From Micromonospora cathayae (GTDB lineage: Bacteria > Actinomycetota > Actinomycetes > Mycobacteriales > Micromonosporaceae): DNA of 64,000 bases. Under the pieces are notes generated by a model. The model saw nothing but the letters and a program-made list of their open reading frames with translations. It had not been told where the DNA came from and made no database searches. Below are positions 48,887 to 57,081 of this stretch, piece after piece. The DNA is taken from positions 620,001-684,000 of the forward strand of contig NZ_CP118615.1 of assembly GCF_028993575.1 (NCBI RefSeq). The letters are read 5' to 3'. The position numbers and the translations under genes are program-made. Numbering within the stretch: the first letter of the stretch is position 1; every line of letters starts with the position of its first letter.

Positions 48887-48964
48887 TGATCGACTCCGTT
48901 TCGCCGATGTCGGGGTGTCCGCGCGGGGGCTGACACCCCGACATCGGCGATCTGGAGTTGATCA
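48887..48964. repeat. Large palindromic element containing a stop codon
   Basis: Arms 48887-48919 and 48932-48964 pair at 29 of 33 positions, including a perfect 19-bp inner stem with TCGCCGATGTCGGGGTGTC, loop 12 nt. The right arm contains the stop codon (48962-48964) of the convergent zinc-ribbon gene. Size and layout resemble elements A and B, and it shares TGATC at its outer end, but the core sequence is different. Confidence 0.85.
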
Positions 48965-50551
48965 GGCCGGCCCGTACCCCGGCGGGCGCGGCCACTGTTC
49001 CGCCTCCGGGTCCACCTGCCGGGCCGGTCCGGGCGGCACGGGTACGGCGGCCGGGGGTGCGGGGGCCGGCGGCGGAGGCACCGGGGCCGGCGGCGGAGGC
49101 GCGGAGGCCGGCGGAGGCACCGGGGCCGGCGGCGGGGGTGCGACGGGGGCCGGGGGTGGGGGTGCGACGGGGGCCGGGGGTGGCGGCCCGGGTGGGGTGT
49201 CCACGGTCGGCGGAGCGGGCGGCACCGGGGGTTCCGGGGTCGGCGCGGCGGCCACACCAGGCGGTGGGGTGGTGGCCGCGCCGGGCGGTGGGGTGGCGGC
49301 CACACCAGGCGGCGGGGTGGCGCGTGGCTGCCAGAGCCGGTCGCCGGCGATCAGGCCGCGGAAGTCGAACTGGCACTTCGGGCAGGTCCGCAGGGCCGTC
49401 TCGGCCCGCCGGTCGCCGCACCGCTGGCAGTACGTCACCACCGTCTCGTCGGCGTCCATGCCCTGACAGCGCGGGCAGGCGAAACTGGGGCCCTTGCCGT
49501 TGAGCTGCACCAGCCGCCCGGCCAGCACGTACGGCGTGACCACCGCGCTGATGCTGGTCGCCAGGTCCCGGGTGCGTCGGGTCCGTTCCTGCAACCGTTC
49601 CAGATCCGGGTTGGTGACCTTCTCCAGCCGGCAGGTGGTGCAGGTGCGCAGGGTCCGCACCGGCAGCATGCCCCGCAGCCGGGCCTGCTGGTGCAGGAAG
49701 GTCACCACCGGCACGTCCGCCGGTTCGACGGCGAACCGGGCGGCCGGGACCGGACCGGTTGCACCGGCTGTGCCGGGGGTCGAGGCGAGGTGCTCCTCGA
49801 TCCGGACCACCAGCGACTGCACCTGGGCGACCAGGTTCGGCGGCATGCCGCCGGGGCGGCTCGCCACCAGGGCGCCGACCATCAGCATCCCGTCGGCCAG
49901 TTCGGCCGGTACCTCCGCGACGGCCTGCGGGGTCTCGAAGGTGAAGGTCTCCGTGCCGGCCCGGCTGACCGCCGCCCGACGCTGGGTCACGGCGTCCCCG
50001 TCGAGCAGGCGGGAGGCGTGCCGGGACAGCACCGCCCCAGCCCGGTTGGCGATGGTCGCGGCGTTCTGCATGATCGCCACGTCCCCGGGGCCGGTCTGCC
50101 GCCACCAGGGTGCGAACGCGGCGGCAGCGGCCGGGTCGAGGCGACCGAGCACACCGTCGACGGCGCTGAGGACGGACCCGAACACCTCGACGTAGACGGA
50201 GGTCAGGCCCCAGTTCCGGCCCACCTTGCCGGCCCAGCGGTCGGCCAGCAGGACGGTGATCCGGGTGCCGGTCCCGTCGGGCTCCAGCCCGATCCGCAGG
50301 AACACCGGCACCCGGGCGGCGGAGAGCGTCACCCCGCCGAGCTTCGAGCCGCGTACCGCCTCCAGCAGGCTGAGCTGTTCGGTCCGCAGGTCGAAGGCGA
50401 GGTCCCGGATGGTACGGAGCAGGTGCTGCCGGACCACGCTGGTCGGGGCGGCGGTCCGGCGGTCCGCGCCGGCGGCCAGGCGTCCGGCCTCGGCGGCGAG
50501 CACGGCCGGGTCCGGCCGGGTACCGGGGTCCGTGTCGTCGGCCCAGCTCAT
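48962..50551 (-). CDS. Zinc-ribbon protein with Pro-rich tail, function unknown
   Basis: A 529-residue cytosolic protein. The N-terminal 330 residues are a conserved-looking alpha/beta region (VSVVRQ-type helices, KVGRNWGLTSVYVEVFGSVL). Three cysteine knuckles follow: CTTC, CPRCQG with CQRCGD, and CPKCQFDF, which form zinc ribbons near residues 335-415. The last 110 residues are Pro/Ala repeats (PPAPVAPPPP). I do not recognise a family. The ATG at 50551 overlaps the stop of the acidic protein gene upstream (ATGA), so the two probably act together. Confidence 0.75.
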   Translation of the reverse strand: MSWADDTDPGTRPDPAVLAAEAGRLAAGADRRTAAPTSVVRQHLLRTIRDLAFDLRTEQLSLLEAVRGSKLGGVTLSAARVPVFLRIGLEPDGTGTRITVLLADRWAGKVGRNWGLTSVYVEVFGSVLSAVDGVLGRLDPAAAAAFAPWWRQTGPGDVAIMQNAATIANRAGAVLSRHASRLLDGDAVTQRRAAVSRAGTETFTFETPQAVAEVPAELADGMLMVGALVASRPGGMPPNLVAQVQSLVVRIEEHLASTPGTAGATGPVPAARFAVEPADVPVVTFLHQQARLRGMLPVRTLRTCTTCRLEKVTNPDLERLQERTRRTRDLATSISAVVTPYVLAGRLVQLNGKGPSFACPRCQGMDADETVVTYCQRCGDRRAETALRTCPKCQFDFRGLIAGDRLWQPRATPPPGVAATPPPGAATTPPPGVAAAPTPEPPVPPAPPTVDTPPGPPPPAPVAPPPPAPVAPPPPAPVPPPASAPPPPAPVPPPPAPAPPAAVPVPPGPARQVDPEAEQWPRPPGYGPA

Positions 50552-51066
50552 TCCGCGACGTCGAAGCTCGTACCGGCGTCGAAGGTGCTGCCCGCGTCGA
50601 AGCCGGTGCTGGCGTCGTACGAGTCGTAGGGGGCGACCTCCGCGACGGCGGTGTCCAGGTGGGTGCCGGCCTGGGCGGAGTAGTCGAGGGACACGTCGTA
50701 GTTGTTGCCGGCCAGGTCGGCGTGGTTGGCGGCGGTGTCGAAGGCGCTGTTGGCGATGTCGACGTTGCCGGCGGCCAGGTTCTCGTTGGCGTAGTCGACC
50801 CAGTCCTGCGCCGAGTCGGCCCACTGGTCGCCGCTGGCGGCGTGCCAGGACGACCAGTCCTGGTCGGCGGCGGCACCGGCCAACTCGTTCTCGACGGTGT
50901 CGACCACCGGCTCGGGCAGCAGCGGCTCGAACGCCGGTTCGGCCACCGGGTCGGGCAGCACCGGGTCGACCACCGGCGGGTCGTAGGTGTCGAAGGTGCC
51001 GGCGCTGACGTCCGGGACGGAGGTGTCGGCGGACAGGTAGTCGCCCCAGCTCGAATCGGTGCTCAT
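50548..51066 (-). CDS. Acidic low-complexity protein paired with the zinc-ribbon protein
   Basis: A 172-residue, strongly acidic, Asp/Ala/Ser/Thr-rich protein with almost no basic residues (VVDPVLPDPVAEPAFEPLLP, then SWHAASGDQWADSAQDWVDY). The C-terminal half has NLAAGNVDIANSAFD and repeated FDAGSTFDAG-type text. There is no signal peptide and no recognised domain; the helical middle may bind a basic partner. GGGGGCGAG precedes the ATG. Its stop overlaps the zinc-ribbon gene start by 4 bp. Confidence 0.7.
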   Translation of the reverse strand: MSTDSSWGDYLSADTSVPDVSAGTFDTYDPPVVDPVLPDPVAEPAFEPLLPEPVVDTVENELAGAAADQDWSSWHAASGDQWADSAQDWVDYANENLAAGNVDIANSAFDTAANHADLAGNNYDVSLDYSAQAGTHLDTAVAEVAPYDSYDASTGFDAGSTFDAGTSFDVAE

Positions 51067-51203
51067 CTCGCCCCCAGCTTTCTGCTCGTGCCACGTGCCG
51101 CACATCATGGCGACCCGCCGCCACCGCGCCCATCCCCCGTTCGGCGGCGGCCGCCCGGCAGCAGGACTGTCGCATGTGGACGAACCGGGGCCCGGGGCGG
51201 GGG

Positions 51204-52211
51204 TCAACGGCCGAGAGTGCTCTCCCGGGGTTCGAGCCGGTAGGGGGCGGTGAGCGCACGCGGCGGGGCGGCCCGGTCCCCCTCGATCCGGTCGACCAGC
51301 AGCTCCACCGCCAGCCGGCCGATGCGTTCCTTGTCCGGTGCGATGGTGCTCAGGGTGGGGATGGAGAAGCGACCGTCCTCGATGTCGTCGAAGCCGGCCA
51401 CCGCGACGTCCCCGGGGACCCGCAGGCCGTGCTCGTGCAGGGCGCGCAGCGCGCCGAGGGCGAGGGTGTCGTTGAAGCAGAAGACGGCGTCGAACCGTAC
51501 CCCGGATTCGAGCAGGCCGCGCACGGCGGCGGCGCCGTCGGCGCGGTGCCAGGCCGGGGCGGGGGCGACCAGCCGTTCGTCGTACCCGAGGCCGGCGGCG
51601 GCGAGGGCGGCGCGGTAGCCGGCGAGCCGGAGCCGCGCGCTGGCCCCCTCCGGGTCGCGCTGCGAGCCGACCGCCGCGATCCGGCGGCGACCGAGACCGA
51701 TCAGGTGGCTGGTGATCTCGTGGGCGGCGGCCACGTTGTCGATCATCACGTGGTCGGCCGGGCCGGGGTCGACCCGCTCGCCGAGGAGCACCATCGGGGT
51801 GCCGTCGAGGCCGACCAGCTCGTCGGCGGTGAGCGCCAGCGGACTGAAGATCAGCCCGTCGATGAGGTGGTCGCCGATGCCGGTGGCGGCCACCCGTTCC
51901 TGCTCGCGCCCGCCGTCGGTCTGGTCGATCAGCACCGTCCAGCCCAGCTCGGCGGCGGCTACCACGACGTGCCGGGCCAGCTCGGCGAAGTAGGGGATGT
52001 CCAGCTCCGGCACGGCGAGGGCGATCACCCCGGTACGCCCCTTGCGCAGGTTCCGGGCGGAGAGGTTGGGCCGGTAGTTCAGTTCGGCGATCGCCTGCTC
52101 GACTCGCGCCCGGGTCGTCGGTCGGACATGCTGGTATCCGTTGACGACGTTGGACACGGTCTTGACGGAGACGCCGGCCTTCTCGGCCACGTCCTTCAGT
52201 CTGTGTCGCAC
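51204..52211 (-). CDS. LacI-family transcriptional repressor of the arabinan cluster
   Basis: A 335-residue LacI-type repressor. The DNA-binding helix-turn-helix covers residues 4-50 (LKDVAEKAGVSVKTVSNVVN) with the hinge LSARNLRKG. The periplasmic-binding-like effector domain follows (IALAVPELDIPYFAELARHV, VAVAGFDDIEDGRFSIPTLS). The GTG at 52211 is preceded by GGGAGG. It is divergent from the GH51 gene, and two perfect palindromes (52267-52291) lie between them. Arabinose or arabino-oligosaccharides are the likely inducer by context. Confidence 0.92.
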   Translation of the reverse strand: MRHRLKDVAEKAGVSVKTVSNVVNGYQHVRPTTRARVEQAIAELNYRPNLSARNLRKGRTGVIALAVPELDIPYFAELARHVVVAAAELGWTVLIDQTDGGREQERVAATGIGDHLIDGLIFSPLALTADELVGLDGTPMVLLGERVDPGPADHVMIDNVAAAHEITSHLIGLGRRRIAAVGSQRDPEGASARLRLAGYRAALAAAGLGYDERLVAPAPAWHRADGAAAVRGLLESGVRFDAVFCFNDTLALGALRALHEHGLRVPGDVAVAGFDDIEDGRFSIPTLSTIAPDKERIGRLAVELLVDRIEGDRAAPPRALTAPYRLEPRESTLGR

Positions 52212-52266
52212 CCGGTCAACCTCCCGACCCCGTCATGCGGGGCACTCTACCTTGTCAGAGCCTCTT

Positions 52267-52291
52267 TACAACGTTGCCTACAACGTTGTAG
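52267..52291. promoter_or_regulatory. Twin LacI-type operators
   Basis: CTACAACGTTGTAG (52278-52291) is a perfect 14-bp palindrome. TACAACGTTG (52267-52276) repeats its core with CAACGTTG perfect. Their centres are 12 bp apart, between the divergent repressor and GH51 genes, so one repressor could control both promoters. Confidence 0.75.
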
Positions 52292-52360
52292 AAAGTCGGG
52301 GCACGGGCGTGACCACGGTCACTGTCCGCAGTCAAGGCGAACAACGAAAGGTGGCCCCCG

Positions 52361-53872
52361 GTGCGGACCGCTCAGCTGACGATCGACCCCGCCTTCACCA
52401 TCGGAGCCGCCGACCGCCGGCTCTTCGGATCGTTCGTCGAGCACATGGGGCGCTGCGTCTACGGGGGCGTCTTCGAGCCCGACCACCCCGACGCCGACCA
52501 GCACGGATTCCGTACCGACGTGCTGGAGCTGACCCGCGAGCTGGGCGTCTCGGTGGTGCGCTACCCGGGCGGCAACTTCGTCTCCGGGTACCGCTGGGAG
52601 GACGGCGTCGGGCCGGCCGGTGACCGGCCGCGCCGGCTGGACCTGGCCTGGAAGACCATCGAGACCAACGCCTTCGGGCTGCACGAGTTCATGACCTGGG
52701 CCGAACGGGCGCAGGTGGAGCCGATGATGGCGGTCAACCTCGGCACCCGCGGCGTGCAGGAGGCCTGCGACCTGCTGGAGTACACCAACCACCCGGGCGG
52801 GACGGCGCTGTCCGACCTGCGCCGCAGGCACGGCGCGGAACAGCCGTACGGGGTGCGGCTGTGGTGCCTCGGCAACGAGCTGGACGGCCCCTGGCAGGTC
52901 GGCCACAAGACCGCCGACGAGTACGGCCGGCTCGCCGCCGAGACCGCCCGCGCGATGAAGATGATCGACCCGTCGGTCAGCCTGGTCGCCTGCGGCAGCT
53001 CCGGCCGGGGCATGCCCACCTTCGCCTCCTGGGAGGCGACGGTGCTGGAGCACACCTACGAGCACGTCGACTACATCTCCGCGCACACCTACTACGACCC
53101 GTCCGACGGCGACCAGGCCAGCATCCTGGCCTCCGCCGTCGACATGGACCACTTCATCCGCGAGGTGGTCGCCACCGCCGACCACGTGGCGGCCAGGCAG
53201 CGCCACCGGCGCAAGCTCCGGATCTCCTTCGACGAGTGGAACGTCTGGTACCAGTCCCGCCTCCAGGCCGACCTGGACCAGCGCGGCTGGGTGGAGGCCC
53301 CGGCGCTGATCGAGGACACGTACACCGCCGTCGACGCGGTGGTGGTCGGCGACCTGCTGATCACCCTGCTCCGGCACGCCGACCGGGTCGGGGTGGCCTG
53401 CCAGGCCCAGCTGGCGAACGTCATCGCGCCGATCCGGACCCGCACCGGCGGGCCGGCCTGGCGGCAGAGCATCTTCCACCCGTTCGCGCTCACCGCCCGG
53501 TACGCCCGGGGCACCGTGCTGCGGACCGAACCGGTCGCCCCGACGTACGAGACGAAGCGGCACGGGGACGTGCCGGTGCTGGACACCGTGGCGGTGCACG
53601 ACACCGAACGCGGCGAGCTGGCCGTCTTCGCGGTCAACCGCGACACCACCGAGCTGACCCTGGAACTGGACCTGCGCGGCCTGCCGGGACTCTCCGGCCG
53701 GTCCCACCTGACCCTCGCCGCCGGGGACGACCCGACGGCGAGCAACACCGAGGCCGAGCCCGACCGGGTGACGCCCCGGGAGACCACCACCCCCACCATC
53801 GACGGCGGTCGGTGCACCGTACGGCTGCCCGCCATTTCCTGGAACGTGCTGCGCTTCACCACCCGGCCCTGA
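52361..53872 (+). CDS. abfA: Alpha-N-arabinofuranosidase, GH51
   Basis: A 503-residue intracellular GH51 retaining enzyme that releases L-arabinofuranose from arabinan or arabinoxylan oligosaccharides. The acid/base Glu is in WCLGNELDGPW and the nucleophile Glu in SFDEWNVWY. The N-terminus has RLFGSFVEHMGRCVYGG; a C-terminal beta domain starts near residue 380. There is no signal peptide, consistent with import of oligosaccharides by the downstream transporter. GAAAGG lies 8-9 nt before the GTG start. A GC-rich hairpin separates it from the transporter genes. Confidence 0.94.
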   Translation: MRTAQLTIDPAFTIGAADRRLFGSFVEHMGRCVYGGVFEPDHPDADQHGFRTDVLELTRELGVSVVRYPGGNFVSGYRWEDGVGPAGDRPRRLDLAWKTIETNAFGLHEFMTWAERAQVEPMMAVNLGTRGVQEACDLLEYTNHPGGTALSDLRRRHGAEQPYGVRLWCLGNELDGPWQVGHKTADEYGRLAAETARAMKMIDPSVSLVACGSSGRGMPTFASWEATVLEHTYEHVDYISAHTYYDPSDGDQASILASAVDMDHFIREVVATADHVAARQRHRRKLRISFDEWNVWYQSRLQADLDQRGWVEAPALIEDTYTAVDAVVVGDLLITLLRHADRVGVACQAQLANVIAPIRTRTGGPAWRQSIFHPFALTARYARGTVLRTEPVAPTYETKRHGDVPVLDTVAVHDTERGELAVFAVNRDTTELTLELDLRGLPGLSGRSHLTLAAGDDPTASNTEAEPDRVTPRETTTPTIDGGRCTVRLPAISWNVLRFTTRP

Positions 53873-53880
53873 CCGGGTGC

Positions 53881-53911
53881 CCGGCCCGGCCCGGCGTCCG
53901 GGTCGGGCCGG
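53881..53911 (+). terminator. Intercistronic hairpin between abfA and the sugar-binding gene
   Basis: CCGGCCCG (53881-53888) pairs with CGGGCCGG (53904-53911), and the inner bases pair as CCCGG/CCGGG. It lies in a 76-base gap within the presumed operon, so partial termination or mRNA processing could raise sugar-binding-protein levels relative to the enzyme. Confidence 0.45.
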
Positions 53912-53948
53912 GGCGGCACCTACCACCCCGTCCAAGGAGACAGACAGC

Positions 53949-55274
53949 ATGATGCGCAACGAGATGAGCCGACGACGGCTGCTGAGCCTCGGTGTCGGGC
54001 TCGGCACCGCGGCCACCCTGACCCTGGCGGGCTGCGGCGGCGACGACGAGGGGTCGACCGCGACCGGCAACGGCGGCAAGGAGTACACCGGCCCGAAGGT
54101 CGACCTGAAGCTGTGGAACGGCTTCACCGGCGGCGACGGCGAGATCTTCAAGAAACTCGTCGACACGTTCAACACCGAGCACGCCAACATCGCGGTCGGG
54201 GTCACCACGTACCGCTGGGAGGACTACTACGCCAAGCTGCCCGGCGCGGTCTCCAGCGGCGCCGGACCGGACATCGCGGTCATGCACATGGACCAGCTCG
54301 CCACCTTCGCCGCCCGGGGCGTGATCACCGAACTGGACGACGTGGCGAAGACCCTGGAGCTGACCGAGGCCGACTTCGCCCCCACCGTCTGGCAGGGCGG
54401 CCGTTACAACGACAAGCGGTACGGCATCCCGCTGGACATGCACCCGCTCGGGTTCTACTACAACAAGGCCGTCATGCAGAAGGCCGGCCTGGACCCGGAG
54501 AAGCCGCCGACCACCCGCGCCGAGTACGACGCCGCGCTGGTCGAGCTGAAGAAGTCCGGCGTGCAGGGCTTCTGGGTGAGCCCGTTCCAGTTCACCGGCG
54601 GGATGACCTTCTACTCGGTGATGCACCAGTGGGGCGGCACCCTCTTCGACGCCGACGTCGCCAAGGCCACCTTCAACTCCGACCCGGCGGTCGAGGCGTG
54701 CACCTGGCTGGTCGACATGATCAAGCAGGGGCACTCGCCGGCCAACGTCGGCCAGGATGCCGACTACCTGGCGCTCAAGGCCGGGAAGAACGCCTTCAAC
54801 TGGAACGGCATCTGGCAGATCAACGACCTGAAGAAGAGCGCCGACGTGCAGTGGGGCGTCGCTCCCCTGCCGCAGATCGGCAGCAAGCAGGCCGCCTGGG
54901 CCAACTCGCACAACTTCACCATCGTCAAGCAGCGCAGCACCGACGCCAACAAGGTGGCCGGGGCGAAGGTGTTCATCAACTGGCTCAGCCAGCGCTCGCT
55001 GGACTGGGCGGCCGGCGGCCAGGTGCCGGCCCGCAAGACGGTCCGCGAGGACGCCGGCTTCAAGGCCCTCACCGAGGTCGGCGCGCTGGCCCCCGAGATC
55101 GAGTACGCCGCCTTCCCGCCCGCCGCGCCGGGCATCGGCGAGGTGCTGCTCACCTTCTACAACTCGTTCAACGAGGCCGTACTGGGCAAGAAGTCGCCGA
55201 AGCAGGCGCTGGACGACGGCGTCGCGAAGGCCGACAAGCAGCTGGAGGACAACCGCAAGAAGTACGGAAGCTGA
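53949..55274 (+). CDS. Sugar ABC transporter substrate-binding lipoprotein
   Basis: A 441-residue family-1 solute-binding lipoprotein. The signal has a twin-Arg-like SRRRLLSLGVG followed by lipobox LAGC (about Cys27). The mature region has VDLKLWNGFTGGDGEIFKKL, a typical start for oligosaccharide binders, and FYNSFNEAVLGKKSPKQALD at the end. AAGGAG is well spaced before the ATG. It supplies arabino- or xylo-oligosaccharides to the two permeases downstream. Confidence 0.93.
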   Translation: MMRNEMSRRRLLSLGVGLGTAATLTLAGCGGDDEGSTATGNGGKEYTGPKVDLKLWNGFTGGDGEIFKKLVDTFNTEHANIAVGVTTYRWEDYYAKLPGAVSSGAGPDIAVMHMDQLATFAARGVITELDDVAKTLELTEADFAPTVWQGGRYNDKRYGIPLDMHPLGFYYNKAVMQKAGLDPEKPPTTRAEYDAALVELKKSGVQGFWVSPFQFTGGMTFYSVMHQWGGTLFDADVAKATFNSDPAVEACTWLVDMIKQGHSPANVGQDADYLALKAGKNAFNWNGIWQINDLKKSADVQWGVAPLPQIGSKQAAWANSHNFTIVKQRSTDANKVAGAKVFINWLSQRSLDWAAGGQVPARKTVREDAGFKALTEVGALAPEIEYAAFPPAAPGIGEVLLTFYNSFNEAVLGKKSPKQALDDGVAKADKQLEDNRKKYGS

Positions 55275-55281
55275 GCCGGCC

Positions 55282-56244
55282 GTGGCCGACACCAGCACAG
55301 TCGGGGCGGCGCGTGCGGACGCGCCGCCCCCGGCGGCCACCCGGAAGCCCCGTTCCGTGCTCCGGCGCGGGCGGGCCGTCACCCCGTACCTCTTCCTCGC
55401 GCCGTACCTGGTCCTGTTCCTGGTGTTCGGGCTGGCCCCGGTGCTGTTCGGGGCGTGGCTGAGCCTGCACCAGTGGGACATCCAGCTGCCCAACCGGCCG
55501 TTCGTCGGGTTGGACAACTACCGGGACCTGTTCTCCAGCGACTCGGCGATCTACGGGGACTGGTGGTCCAGCGTCCGGGCCACCGGGATCTTCACGGTCT
55601 TCTCGGTGCCGCTGCTGGTGGTCGTACCGCTGGGGTTGGCGCTGCTGCTGAACGAGAAGTTCCCCGGGCGGACCTTCTTCCGGGCGGTCTACTTCGCCCC
55701 GTACGTGCTCGGGGTGGCGGTGATCGGCCTGCTCTGGCGGTTCCTGCTGGACGCCAACCTGGGCCTGGTGAACCGGCTGCTCGGCGCGGTCGGGCTGCCG
55801 GCGGACACCCCCTGGGTGACCGACGTGCCGTGGGCCTGGGTGTCGCTGGTCGGGGTGACGGTGTGGTGGACCTCCGGGTTCAACGCGGTGATCTACCTGG
55901 CCGGTCTCCAGGACATCCCACCGGAGCTGTACGAGGCGGCCCGGATGGACGGCGCGGGGGCCTGGGACCGGTTCCGCAACGTCACCCTTCCCGGGCTGCG
56001 GCCGGTGATGCTGTTCGTGCTGACCACCACGATCCTCGCCTCGGCGAACGTGTTCGGCCAGTCCTTCCTGATCACGCAGGGCGCCCCGGGCCAGGAGACC
56101 CGGACGGTGGTCTGGCGGATCGTCGACGAGGGGCTGCGGGACAACGACGCCGGCCGGGCCGCCGCGATGAGCATCCTGTTCGCGCTGGCCCTCGCCGTGA
56201 TCAGCATCGTCAACTTCCGGTTCTTCCGGTACCGGGAAGACTGA
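55282..56244 (+). CDS. Sugar ABC transporter permease (MalF-type)
   Basis: A 320-residue permease with six membrane segments, the first YLFLAPYLVLFLVFGLAPVL. The cytoplasmic EAA motif is EAARMDGAGAWDRFRNVTLP. The GTG at 55282 starts 8 bases after the binding-protein stop. No ATPase gene is in the cluster, so it probably uses a shared MsiK-type ATPase encoded elsewhere. Confidence 0.92.
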   Translation: MADTSTVGAARADAPPPAATRKPRSVLRRGRAVTPYLFLAPYLVLFLVFGLAPVLFGAWLSLHQWDIQLPNRPFVGLDNYRDLFSSDSAIYGDWWSSVRATGIFTVFSVPLLVVVPLGLALLLNEKFPGRTFFRAVYFAPYVLGVAVIGLLWRFLLDANLGLVNRLLGAVGLPADTPWVTDVPWAWVSLVGVTVWWTSGFNAVIYLAGLQDIPPELYEAARMDGAGAWDRFRNVTLPGLRPVMLFVLTTTILASANVFGQSFLITQGAPGQETRTVVWRIVDEGLRDNDAGRAAAMSILFALALAVISIVNFRFFRYRED

Positions 56245-56256
56245 GGAGGCCCCGAC

Positions 56257-57081
56257 GTGACGACACTGCGCCGTACCGCCCGCTACGCGGTCCTGGTGAC
56301 CCTGGCCCTGGTGTTCCTCGCCCCACTGCTCTGGATGGTGCTCACCTCGCTGAAGACCTCCGGGGACGCGCAGCGGATCCCGGCGGGCTGGCTGCCGGAC
56401 CCGTTCTCCGGGTACGGCTACGACCGCATCCTGACCGACGCGCAGAACCCGGTGCTGCGCTGGTTCGTCAACAGCATGCTGGCCGCCACCCTGCACACGC
56501 TGCTGGTGCTGGTGACCGCGTCGATGGCCGCGTACGCGCTGGCCCGGCTGAGGTTCCGGGGCCGCCGGGCGGGTTTCGCGCTGATCGTCGGGACACTGTT
56601 CATCCCGCCGACCTCGCTGATCATCCCGAACTTCCTGATCGCCGACAGCCTGGGCTGGCTGGACACCCTGACCGTGGTCGTGGTGCCCGGCGCGGCCAGC
56701 GCGTTCGGGGTGTTCTTCCTGCGGCAGTTCTTCCTGTCCATCCCGGCCGAGCTGGAGGAGGCCGCCGTGCTGGACGGGGCGAACCAGTGGCAGGTGTTCG
56801 CCCGGGTGCTGCTGCCGCTGTCGAAGCCGGCGCTGGCCACCCTGGCGGTGCTGTCCTTCCTGACCAACTGGAACGACTTCCTCTGGCCGGTGTACGTGCT
56901 GTTCAGCCCGGACAACCTGACCCTGCCGTCCGGGCTGGGGCTGCTCCAGGGCGCGTACACCACCGACTATCCGGTGATCATGGCGGGTGCGGTGCTGGCC
57001 AGCGTGCCGGTGCTGATCCTGTTCGTGCTCGCCCAGCGGCACGTCATCCAGGGTGTGTCCCGCAGCGGGTTGAAGGGGTGA
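56257..57081 (+). CDS. Sugar ABC transporter permease (MalG-type)
   Basis: A 274-residue permease with six membrane segments (LVTLALVFLAPLLWMVLTSL first). The EAA motif reads EEAAVLDGANQWQVFARVLL. GAGGAGG lies 7 nt before the GTG. Its stop overlaps the GTG of the GH43 gene (GTGA), tying import to degradation. Confidence 0.92.
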   Translation: MTTLRRTARYAVLVTLALVFLAPLLWMVLTSLKTSGDAQRIPAGWLPDPFSGYGYDRILTDAQNPVLRWFVNSMLAATLHTLLVLVTASMAAYALARLRFRGRRAGFALIVGTLFIPPTSLIIPNFLIADSLGWLDTLTVVVVPGAASAFGVFFLRQFFLSIPAELEEAAVLDGANQWQVFARVLLPLSKPALATLAVLSFLTNWNDFLWPVYVLFSPDNLTLPSGLGLLQGAYTTDYPVIMAGAVLASVPVLILFVLAQRHVIQGVSRSGLKG

